A DNA stretch of 64,000 nt from Bog-473 sp963817735. GTDB taxonomy: Bacteria; Actinomycetota; Acidimicrobiia; Acidimicrobiales; RAAP-2. The position numbers were made by a program, and so were the translations under genes. The notes under the pieces were generated by a model that worked only from the letters and a program-made list of their open reading frames with translations, was not told the DNA's origin and ran no database searches. Every line of letters starts with the position of its first letter. The stretch's first letter is position 1. Of the stretch, positions 25,944 to 33,033 are shown in pieces. The DNA lies in the NCBI GenBank assembly GCA_963817735.1, contig CAWFPP010000010.1, positions 248,001 to 312,000 of the forward strand. The letters run 5' to 3'.

Positions 25944-27131
25944 ATGCCAAAGACCGCGATCGTCTCGGTGGACGGCCACGTGCGGGGGTCCCGGAGCGAC
26001 TACCGGAACTACGTCGAGGAGCGATTCCTCGACGCGTTCGACTCCTGGGCCCGTGCCGAGGAGGCGGCCGGAGCACCCGAAAGCGGCAACTTGAGCGCGG
26101 GATTGGACCCGACATCGCAGTGGGATTCGGAGCTCCGCTTGAAGGACATGGAGAGCCAGGGCGTGGTGGCCGAGGTCCTCTTTCCCAACGGGCTGCCCTT
26201 CCAGTCGAGGCCGGCCGACGACTTGGGCTCGTTCGCGGACCCTGAGATCGATCGTCAGGCGCGTCTGGCCTACAACCGCTGGCTGGCCGACTTCTGCGCG
26301 CTGACGCCGGGCCGAAGGGCCGGTCAGGCCCTCATCTCCTTCGACGACGTCGACCTCGCCGTGGAGGACATCCGTTGGGCCAAGGAGCACGGCCTCGGTG
26401 GCGTCATGATGCCGGCGCTGCTGCCGGGCGGGATCTTCTTCTTCGACCCTGCACTCGACCCGGTGTGGGCGGCCTGTGTGGAGGCCGGCCTGCCGATCAG
26501 CCAACATGGCGGCACCGGGGCCCCCGCCTACGCTCCCGCCGGCTTCGCCGCCATCATGACGCTGGCCCTGGAGCACTCCTTCTACTCGGGCCGCTCCCTG
26601 GCGCAGATGATCCTGGGCGGCGTGTTCGAGCGCTTTCCCGATCTGCGGATCGCGTTCGTCGAGACGGAAGCGGACTGGATCGCTCCGGTCATCCGCAAGT
26701 TGGATCGTCGTCTGGACTGGGGCGATGACTGGACCGGCTGGGCCCAGACCCTGCAGCGCATGCGCCAGTTCACGGGTTCTGCCCGCGAGTACTGGGCGGC
26801 CAATTGCCTCGCCGGCATCTCCCCCTTCACCGAGGATCAGGTTCCCCTCGACGAATTGGCGCGGCCGAGCGCCGAGTACCAGCCCTTCGCCATCGGCTGC
26901 GACAACGCAATGTTCGGGGTGGACTACCCGCACTTCGAGTCGGTGTTCCCCGACACCAAGGTCCGCGTCGACGCGCTGGTGCAGCACCCGAGCATCACCG
27001 CGGCCGTCTCCCGCAAGATCCTCTGCGAGAACGCGGCGCGCCTCTACGGGTTCGACCTCGAACGTCTGGCGCCCGATGTCGAGCGGGTCGGCTTCGACGT
27101 CGACGGGCCGTCCTCCGCCGATCGCCGCTGA
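25944..27131 (+). CDS. Amidohydrolase family (COG2159-type) hydrolase, copy 2
   Basis: TIM-barrel hydrolase of 395 aa. The N-terminal metal segment is SVDGHV (Asp10, His12). Other family marks are the ISQHGGTGAPAY strand with a His, the HSFYSGRSLAQMILGGVFERFPDLRIAFVE region divided over two helices, and FGVDYPHFES near the C-terminus with the conserved Asp. The reaction is likely decarboxylation or hydrolysis of an organic acid or its derivative. It diverges in sequence from copies 1 and 3, which form a closer pair. The next gene, a MarR regulator, starts 47 bases downstream on the same strand. Confidence 0.84.
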   Translation: MPKTAIVSVDGHVRGSRSDYRNYVEERFLDAFDSWARAEEAAGAPESGNLSAGLDPTSQWDSELRLKDMESQGVVAEVLFPNGLPFQSRPADDLGSFADPEIDRQARLAYNRWLADFCALTPGRRAGQALISFDDVDLAVEDIRWAKEHGLGGVMMPALLPGGIFFFDPALDPVWAACVEAGLPISQHGGTGAPAYAPAGFAAIMTLALEHSFYSGRSLAQMILGGVFERFPDLRIAFVETEADWIAPVIRKLDRRLDWGDDWTGWAQTLQRMRQFTGSAREYWAANCLAGISPFTEDQVPLDELARPSAEYQPFAIGCDNAMFGVDYPHFESVFPDTKVRVDALVQHPSITAAVSRKILCENAARLYGFDLERLAPDVERVGFDVDGPSSADRR

Positions 27132-27178
27132 CCGACTACGAGCACGACGGGTCGGCCAGCAACGTCTAGCGTGCCGCC

Positions 27179-27688
27179 ATGGCGGCACCGCGACGGCTGA
27201 GTTTCGATCCGATCGGCGAAGCGGAACGCCAATGGGGCCTGCACGGCTGGCCGGACGAGGCGCCGGGCATGGCGGTCGTGACCTCCATCATGCGCCTGCA
27301 GCAGATCTTCCTGGCACGCGCCGACGCGGTCCTCCGCCCACTCGGCCTCACGTTCGCCCGCTACGAGGTGCTAATGCTCCTGACCTTCTCGCGCCGGGGC
27401 GCCCTGCCGCTGGGCAAGATCGGCGAGCGCCTGCAGGTCAACGCAGCCAGCGTCACCAATGCGGTCGACCGTCTTGAGTCGGACGGCCTCGTCACCCGCC
27501 GATCGAACCCCGACGACGGGCGAGGCACCCTCGCCGCCCTGACCTCGTCCGGACGGCAGATCGCCACCAGGGCGACGAAGGCGATGAACGAACGGGTCTT
27601 CACGGATATCGGCACCGCACCACAGACGGTCTCCCACCTCTTCGACCTGCTGGCGGACCTCCGCCGTGCCGCCGGCGACTTCCAGTAG
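27179..27688 (+). CDS. MarR family transcriptional regulator
   Basis: Regulator of 169 aa with a winged helix domain. The segment LTFARYEVLMLLTFSRRGALPL is broken by the first recognition turn; the recognition helix lies in LQVNAASVTNAVDRLESDGLV, and the wing in RRSNPDDGRGTLAALT. MarR proteins are dimeric repressors that respond to small aromatic or acyl ligands, including CoA thioesters in catabolic clusters. It lies between amidohydrolase copy 2 and the mutase gene, both on the same strand, and could control the mutase promoter at 27.7 kb (inference). Confidence 0.88.
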   Translation: MAAPRRLSFDPIGEAERQWGLHGWPDEAPGMAVVTSIMRLQQIFLARADAVLRPLGLTFARYEVLMLLTFSRRGALPLGKIGERLQVNAASVTNAVDRLESDGLVTRRSNPDDGRGTLAALTSSGRQIATRATKAMNERVFTDIGTAPQTVSHLFDLLADLRRAAGDFQ

Positions 27689-27702
27689 GGGGCGCTGGCA
27701 AC

Positions 27703-27720
27703 TACTTTGACGTTGAAGTA
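27703..27720 (+). promoter_or_regulatory. Candidate operator upstream of the mutase gene (motif e)
   Basis: TACTTTGACGTTGAAGTA is an imperfect palindrome (TACTT and AAGTA arms around TGACGT). It lies 11 bases before the GTG start of the mutase and shares the TTGACGT core with the other candidate operators in this cluster. Confidence 0.4.
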
Positions 27721-27730
27721 ATCTGGTGGC

Positions 27731-29359
27731 GTGGCCGATCGGGAAACCTGGCAGGAGCAATTCGACCGTTCGCCGCGGCGATCGGCGCGCTTCGAGACGA
27801 TGTCGGGTGTCCCGCTGGAGGCTGTCTACGCGCCCGAGGGTGCGGAGCTCCCAGGCCAGTACCCGTACACCCGCGGACCCCATGCCTCCATGTATCGCTC
27901 CCGCCTCTGGACGATGCGCCAGTTCGCCGGCTTCGGCACGGCGGCGGACACCAACGCTCGGTTCAAGGAGCTGCTGCGGGCCGGTGGCGACGGGCTGTCC
28001 ACTGCGTTCGACATGCCGACCCTTCTCGGGCGCGACTCCGACGACCCGTGGGCCCGGGGAGAGGTAGGGCGGGCCGGCGTCGCCATCGACACGCAGGACG
28101 ACATGGAGACGCTGTTCTCCGACATCGACCTCGGCAAGGTCTCGACGTCCATGACGATCAACTCGGCCGCGGCCCCTGTCCTCGCCATGTACGTCGGCGT
28201 GGCGGACCGGACCGGGGTCGAGCGGGCAGCGCTCTCGGGCACGCTCCAGAACGACATCTTGAAGGAGTACCAGGCGCAGAAGGAGTACGTCTTCCCACCG
28301 CGGCCCTCCATGCGGCTCGTCACCGACACCATGCGGTTCTGCTCGGCCGAGTTGCCACGGTGGCACCCCGTCTCGATTTCGGGCTACCACATCCGCGAGG
28401 CGGGCTCGACAGCTGCACAGGAGCTCGCCTTCACGTTGGCCAACGGGTTCGCCTACGTCGAGGCGGCCATGGCGACAGGCATGGCGGTCGACGAGTTCGC
28501 CCCGCGGCTCAGCTTCTTCTTCAACGCCCACAGCGACTTCTTCGAGGAGATCGCCAAATACCGGGCCGCCCGTCGCATCTGGGCTCGCTGGATGCACGAG
28601 CGCTACGGGGCGGCGGACGGGCGCTCGTGCCAGATGCGCTTCCACACCCAGACGGCCGGCGTCTCCCTCACGGCCCAACAGCCCGAGGTCAACCTGGTCC
28701 GGGTGGCCCTCGAGGCGCTGGCCGGGGTGCTGGGTGGGACCCAGAGCCTGCACACCGACTCCTTCGACGAGGCGCTGGCGCTGCCGACCGAGCATGCGGC
28801 GCGCCTGGCGCTGCGCACGCAGCAGGTCATTGCCGAGGAGACCGGTGTCGTCCACGTGGCCGATCCCCTCGGCGGTTCCTGGTTCGTCGAGGCGCTCACC
28901 GACGAGCTGGAGCGCCAGGCGGAAGATGTCTTCGCGCACCTGCAACGGGCCGGTGCGGGATCGTTACTCCAGGGGGTCTTCGCCTGCATCGACGACGGCT
29001 GGTTCGTGGCGGAGATCGCCGACGCGGCATACGCCTTCCAGTCGAAGATCGCCAACGGCGAGTGGACGATGGTGGGCGTCAACGGGTACGTGGAGGATGA
29101 CGGCGTCGCACCCTCCACCCTCGCCATCGGCGCGGATGTCGAGACAGAACAGCTGGCGCGACTGGCGGCCGTCAAGCAGGCGCGCGACGACGACGCGGTC
29201 CGGGCCGCGCTCGCCCGCATCGCCAGGGACGCGGCAGACCCGGCCGTCAACCTGATGCCCGCGCTCATAGAGGCGGCGCGCCACCACGTCAGCGTGGGCG
29301 AGTCGATGCGGGCGCTCGAGTCGGTGTTCGGGCTCTACACCGAGCGCCACGTCGCCTGA
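27731..29359 (+). CDS. icmA: Isobutyryl-CoA-mutase-like acyl-CoA mutase, large subunit
   Basis: B12-dependent acyl-CoA mutase catalytic chain of 542 aa, without a fused cobalamin-binding domain. The barrel shows LWTMRQFAGFGT and SISGYHIREAG (His220). Two active-site positions separate it from methylmalonyl-CoA mutase: Phe65 in RQFAG, where that enzyme has Tyr, and Gln183 in YQAQKEY, where it has Arg. The Phe/Gln pair is the known isobutyryl-CoA mutase signature; 2-hydroxyisobutyryl-CoA mutase has Ile at the first site. It would interconvert isobutyryl- and butyryl-CoA with a separate small B12 subunit, which is not encoded nearby. The start is GTG at 27731, just after a candidate operator. 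Confidence 0.85.
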   Translation: MADRETWQEQFDRSPRRSARFETMSGVPLEAVYAPEGAELPGQYPYTRGPHASMYRSRLWTMRQFAGFGTAADTNARFKELLRAGGDGLSTAFDMPTLLGRDSDDPWARGEVGRAGVAIDTQDDMETLFSDIDLGKVSTSMTINSAAAPVLAMYVGVADRTGVERAALSGTLQNDILKEYQAQKEYVFPPRPSMRLVTDTMRFCSAELPRWHPVSISGYHIREAGSTAAQELAFTLANGFAYVEAAMATGMAVDEFAPRLSFFFNAHSDFFEEIAKYRAARRIWARWMHERYGAADGRSCQMRFHTQTAGVSLTAQQPEVNLVRVALEALAGVLGGTQSLHTDSFDEALALPTEHAARLALRTQQVIAEETGVVHVADPLGGSWFVEALTDELERQAEDVFAHLQRAGAGSLLQGVFACIDDGWFVAEIADAAYAFQSKIANGEWTMVGVNGYVEDDGVAPSTLAIGADVETEQLARLAAVKQARDDDAVRAALARIARDAADPAVNLMPALIEAARHHVSVGESMRALESVFGLYTERHVA

Positions 29360-29456
29360 ACACGGCGGGGCGACGACGCGAAAGGCGGCCGGGCCGACCG
29401 TCGCGTAGCCTCGCCGTGACGGTGCACGGACAGCCCCGGAGCGGGAGGGAATACGG

Positions 29457-29648
29457 ATGCGAGTGGTGGTCGATTTCGATCTGTGCGAGAGCAACGCGCT
29501 CTGCATGGGGCTGGCTCCCGAGGTCTTCGAGGTACGGGACGACGACCTCCTCTACGTCCTGGACGAGAACCCGCCCGAGGAGCTGCGCCAGAAGGTCGAG
29601 GCCGCCGCGCGAACCTGCCCCAAGAACGCCATCTCCATCGAGGACTGA
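29457..29648 (+). CDS. 3Fe-4S ferredoxin
   Basis: Small electron carrier of 63 aa. Cys10, Cys16 and Cys54 (the last in ARTCPKNAIS) are the three ligands; the position that holds a fourth Cys in 4Fe-4S ferredoxins is not Cys, so a 3Fe-4S cluster is expected. The VDFDLCESNALCMGLAPEVFE segment is divided by the usual turn. Ferredoxins of this type feed electrons to cytochromes P450 or Rieske oxygenases in actinobacteria, yet no such enzyme is in the window. It lies about 100 bases after the mutase gene on the same strand, with a GGAGGG ribosome site. Confidence 0.9.
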   Translation: MRVVVDFDLCESNALCMGLAPEVFEVRDDDLLYVLDENPPEELRQKVEAAARTCPKNAISIED

Positions 29649-29675
29649 GCCAGCCCCCCGGGGGCTGGCTCAGTC
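29643..29675. terminator. Bidirectional hairpin terminator between converging genes
   Basis: GACTGAGCCAGCCCCC (29643-29658) and GGGGGCTGGCTCAGTC (29660-29675) are perfect 16-bp complements separated by one base. The structure overlaps the ferredoxin stop codon and ends nine bases before the stop of the converging binding-protein gene, so it can serve both strands. Confidence 0.8.
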
Positions 29676-29683
29676 GACGTGCG

Positions 29684-30943
29684 CTACCCCTGGACGGTGG
29701 TGGTGCCGGGGATGTCCGTGCCGCAGAAGGGCTGGCTCGACACCGCCACGAAGCCGCTCTTCTCGGCCTTCATGTACCACCCACAGGACTTGGGCAGATC
29801 CTTGCCGAAGTCGTTCGAGAAGTTGATCGACTCCGGGAGCAGGCCGTTGCCGCTGTAGCTCGTGATGCTGCGCAGGTCCTTGATCACGGTGGCGTGGGAC
29901 GCGGTGGGACCGGCCATCTGCAGTCCCTTGATCATGAGATCCGCCCCCAACCATGACTCGTACTGGGAGAAGTTCGGGAATTCGCTCTTGGTGAAGTGCG
30001 CGTACTTCTGGAGGGCCGACTGCATCTGCTCCGTGCCGGCGTTCGGCAGGGAGAAGGGCCGGAACTCGGTTTCGAAGTACCCGCCCTGCACCGCCTGCCA
30101 GGCGGGGGTGCCGATGACGCTGGGCTCGTATCCCGTCGGGAAGACCATCACCTTCGGCTTGACGCCCTCCTGCTCCAATGCGGTCGCCAGCGCGTCGTTG
30201 GAGTTGTCGTCGAGCCCGGCGTAGTAGGCGTTGCAGCCCGCCTGCTTGGCCGCGAGTGCGGGCGTCGTCATGGCCACGGAGCCGAAGGGAATGGACGTGT
30301 CGAGCACGCCCGCCTTGCCTCCGGCGTGCACGAACGACAGGTTCGTGCCGATGGCGGAGCGGCTGGACGAAGGCGAGATCCCGTAGCCGTACGAGCACAC
30401 CACCGTGCCGCCGTGCTCCTTCATGAATGCGCCGATGCCGGTGTTGACGGGGTACTTGTCGCTGAGGCTGCCCACATCCGAGGCGAACATGTTCGTGAAG
30501 GGCTGCTGACCCCACTCAGGACCGTCGAAGAAGCCACCGGTGACGGGCATGCCCGCCTGCTGGGGGTACTTGTCACCCAGGAAGAAGAGGGGGCTGGTCG
30601 ACACGATGCCCGCCGGGTTCTTGGACAGCGCGTCCTGCACAGCCGTCACGATCTCCGTCGGACTGGTCTGGTCGTCGAGGACCACGCCGTCGATCTTGTG
30701 GCCGTCGATCCCACCCTCGGCATTCTGCAGGGCGATACGGGCATTGAAGCCGGCCGGGGCGATGCTGAATTCCGATGCCCCTTCGCCCGTCAGCGAGGTG
30801 ATCATCACGATGGTGATGGGCGAGCCCGATGCAGCTGCCGCACCCGCGGTCCCGCCCGCCAGGCTCGTGACACCGGCCCCCGCAGCGAAGGCGAGAACCG
30901 CCAGCCCCAATCTGCCCCTGTGACCCCCCGACGCTCTGCTCAT
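29684..30943 (-). CDS. LivK-type substrate-binding protein, copy 2
   Basis: Extracellular binding protein of 419 aa, starting at the ATG at 30943. The signal sequence covers roughly residues 1-38 (basic start, hydrophobic core, Ala-rich end). The mature part is a type I periplasmic binding protein with ITIVMITSLTGEGA and DDQTSPTEIVTAVQDAL. It is a paralogue of copy 1 at 20.6 kb, sharing the order and many exact phrases. No permease or ATPase is adjacent, so it is an orphan receptor that probably shares the LivHM-G-F machinery encoded 10 kb away (inference). Confidence 0.88.
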   Translation of the reverse strand: MSRASGGHRGRLGLAVLAFAAGAGVTSLAGGTAGAAAASGSPITIVMITSLTGEGASEFSIAPAGFNARIALQNAEGGIDGHKIDGVVLDDQTSPTEIVTAVQDALSKNPAGIVSTSPLFFLGDKYPQQAGMPVTGGFFDGPEWGQQPFTNMFASDVGSLSDKYPVNTGIGAFMKEHGGTVVCSYGYGISPSSSRSAIGTNLSFVHAGGKAGVLDTSIPFGSVAMTTPALAAKQAGCNAYYAGLDDNSNDALATALEQEGVKPKVMVFPTGYEPSVIGTPAWQAVQGGYFETEFRPFSLPNAGTEQMQSALQKYAHFTKSEFPNFSQYESWLGADLMIKGLQMAGPTASHATVIKDLRSITSYSGNGLLPESINFSNDFGKDLPKSCGWYMKAEKSGFVAVSSQPFCGTDIPGTTTVQG

Positions 30944-31026
30944 GTGCTGTCCCTTCCTCCCCAAAAGTTGCGATCCGGTGACGAATCGGTCCCTAGGCAT
31001 ACACGCTCCGGAGAGTGCAGTGACAG

Positions 31027-31746
31027 TCAGGCCTCCGCGACCTGCAGTAATGCATCGGCAACCCGCTCCGGTTCGGTGAGCATCAGGTCGTGGCCCGTGT
31101 CGATGTCCCACAGCCGGCCCTCGGCCCGGGCCGCCGCCATGAGGTCGGGGTCCCTGGTTGCCAGCGTCGAGGTGCACACGATGTGGAACTGCGGAATGGC
31201 CCAGAGCGCGGTCTCGTTGGTGAGCTCGAGCGGCTGTTCGAAGCACGTCCAGGGGTGCGCCGTCAGCCGCTCGGCCATCCAGGCCAGGTCGTCGGGATCG
31301 GTGACGCCGTAGAGCAGCCCGGCGTCGGGTGCCGGCAGCAGGACGAGCTCCATGCCGTCGACGACCTCGCCGAAGGGACGGACGGCGCCGATGACGGGCC
31401 CCGCCACGTCCACGAGCGATTGCCCGTTGGTGGGGTTGGCGGCGTCGAGGAAGACCAGGCGCCCGATCCGGTCGGGCACGCGGTCGGCCGTGCCCGTGAT
31501 CACCATCCCGCCGTAGCTGTGTCCCACCAGGATGACGTCGCGCAGGTCCTCGAATTGCAGCACCGCGGCAATGTCCTGAATGTGCCGGTGCAGGTCCACC
31601 TCGGCGTTCAGCAGGTGCGCCCGCTCGCCCAGGCCCGTCATGGTCGGCGCGTAGACGACGTGTCCCTGCGCCTGCAGGAGGCGCGCGACACGCTGATAGC
31701 ACCAGCCGCCGTGGCCGCCACCGTGCACGAGCACGTAGGTCGCCAT
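31027..31746 (-). CDS. Alpha/beta hydrolase
   Basis: Alpha/beta-fold esterase-like enzyme of 239 aa. The oxyanion strand is VLVHGGGHGGWCY at the N-terminus, the nucleophile elbow is GHSYGG (Ser nucleophile), an acidic residue lies before the last strands, and the catalytic His is in DTGHDLMLTEP. The TMTGLGERAHLLN segment is typical of the plant-esterase/hydroxynitrile-lyase-like branch common in soil bacteria. The substrate is unknown; hydrolysis of a carboxylic ester or thioester would fit the surrounding acid metabolism. It lies upstream of the orphan binding protein on the same strand with an 83-base gap. Confidence 0.83.
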   Translation of the reverse strand: MATYVLVHGGGHGGWCYQRVARLLQAQGHVVYAPTMTGLGERAHLLNAEVDLHRHIQDIAAVLQFEDLRDVILVGHSYGGMVITGTADRVPDRIGRLVFLDAANPTNGQSLVDVAGPVIGAVRPFGEVVDGMELVLLPAPDAGLLYGVTDPDDLAWMAERLTAHPWTCFEQPLELTNETALWAIPQFHIVCTSTLATRDPDLMAAARAEGRLWDIDTGHDLMLTEPERVADALLQVAEA

Positions 31747-31853
31747 GGTGCATCACCTCCTCCCCAGCCGCGCCGCCCGGACACGACTGGCCGCTGTCGG
31801 GGTGAAGGTAACACTGCGGCCGGTGCAGCACGCGGCGATAGCATCTCGCCACT

Positions 31854-32825
31854 ATGATCCGCTGGGGCGTCATCGGACCGGGTGGCATCGCCACTGGGTT
31901 CGCCGAGGCGATGGAGTGGTCCGAGGGCGGCACCATCACCGCGGTGGCGTCACGGTCGGCGGAGCGCGCCGAGGCCTTCGGCGACAGGTTCGGCATCCCG
32001 ACCCGGTACGGCGACTACGACGCGCTCGCGGCCGACCCGGACGTCGACGTGGTCTACGTCGCCACGCCGCACTCGCGCCACGAGGTCGACACGCTCGGCC
32101 TCCTGCAGGCCGGAAAGCATGTCCTGTGCGAGAAGCCCCTCGCGCTCAATGCCCGGCAGGCCACGCGGATGGCGGAGGAGGCCAAGGGCCGCGGCCTGTT
32201 CCTCATGGAGGGGATCTGGAGCCGGTTCCTCCCTGCCTACCGCTCGCTGGTCGAGGTCATCGGCGAGGGCCGCATCGGTCGGCCCCTTCTCGTCGAGGCC
32301 GACTTCGGGTTCCGCCGTCCGGTGGACCCCGACCATCGGCACTTCGCTGCTGCGCTCGGCGGCGGTGCCCTGCTCGACCTCGGGATCTATCCCATTCAGC
32401 TGTGCACACTCGTCCTCGGCCCCGTCGAGCGTGTCGTCGCCGACGGGGTGGTGGGCGAGACCGGTGTCGACGAGGTCGTCACCGCGCTGCTGCATCACGC
32501 GGGGGATCGGCTGGGCGTCGTCAAAGCGGCCCTGCGGGTGGGCATGGCGTGCACCGCGCGGATAGCGGGAACCGAGGGCGCCATCGACCTGCCGGCGATG
32601 ATGCACTGCCCCCAGTCGCTCACCGTGCGAAGCGCGGCTGGCGCCGAGCAGATCGACGCGGCGTACGAGGGGAACGGGCTCCGCTTCGAGATCGACGAGG
32701 TGCACCGCTGCCTGGCCGAGGGGCGGACCGACAGCAGCGTCGTGCCCCTGCGCGAATCCATCGCGCTGGCCCGGACGCTCGACGCCGTCCGGGCCGAGAT
32801 CGGCGTGGTGTACCCCGGCGAGTGA
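31854..32825 (+). CDS. Gfo/Idh/MocA family oxidoreductase
   Basis: NAD(P)-dependent oxidoreductase of 323 aa. The Rossmann motif GPGGIATGFA is at the N-terminus (about residues 8-17), and the characteristic EKP motif is in VLCEKPLALN. The C-terminal alpha/beta domain contains the LGGGALLDLGIYPIQ segment found in dihydrodiol dehydrogenase-like members. These enzymes oxidise sugars, inositols or trans-dihydrodiols. The gene is divergent from the alpha/beta hydrolase and followed by a hairpin and tandem palindromes. It has normal length. Confidence 0.86.
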   Translation: MIRWGVIGPGGIATGFAEAMEWSEGGTITAVASRSAERAEAFGDRFGIPTRYGDYDALAADPDVDVVYVATPHSRHEVDTLGLLQAGKHVLCEKPLALNARQATRMAEEAKGRGLFLMEGIWSRFLPAYRSLVEVIGEGRIGRPLLVEADFGFRRPVDPDHRHFAAALGGGALLDLGIYPIQLCTLVLGPVERVVADGVVGETGVDEVVTALLHHAGDRLGVVKAALRVGMACTARIAGTEGAIDLPAMMHCPQSLTVRSAAGAEQIDAAYEGNGLRFEIDEVHRCLAEGRTDSSVVPLRESIALARTLDAVRAEIGVVYPGE

Positions 32826-32835
32826 CGGCCGGCGA

Positions 32836-32860
32836 CCCGTCCCGGAGCCGGGGCGACGGG
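32836..32860 (+). terminator. Hairpin after the oxidoreductase gene
   Basis: CCCGTC (32836-32841) pairs with GACGGG (32855-32860), and the inner CCGG/CCGG segments extend the stem. It begins 11 bases after the stop codon. No T-tract follows. Confidence 0.45.
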
Positions 32861-32902
32861 CTCCTGGCCAGGGGAGAACCGGCCTCCTGGCCAGGGGAGA
32901 AC
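32861..32902. repeat. Tandem 19-bp palindromic repeats
   Basis: CTCCTGGCCAGGGGAGAAC occurs at 32861-32879 and again at 32884-32902, a 23-base period. Each copy contains the inverted pair CTCC..GGAG around TGGCCA, so each could bind a dimeric regulator or form a hairpin. Confidence 0.6.
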
Positions 32903-32956
32903 TGGGGGAGAGCAGGCCGTGGGCCCGATTGTGCCGTCGCGGGTCCGTTCCTGTAA

Positions 32957-32970
32957 TATTGACGTCGAAG
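32957..32970 (+). promoter_or_regulatory. Candidate operator upstream of amidohydrolase copy 3 (motif f)
   Basis: TATTGACGTCGAAG contains the TTGACGTC core shared with the elements at 13,097, 16,871 and 27,706. It lies about 65 bases before the ATG at 33,034. Confidence 0.4.
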
Positions 32971-33033
32971 TTGAAAACGAGCCGCCCGCCCGTGCACGCG
33001 AGGGCACGGCGGTCCCGTCCTCTGGAGGTGGTC

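Noticed and set aside
31000..31996. Extension of the second LivK frame to 770 codons
   Set aside because: The first 350 codons overlap the alpha/beta hydrolase gene in another frame; the signal peptide and ATG at 30943 define the real start.
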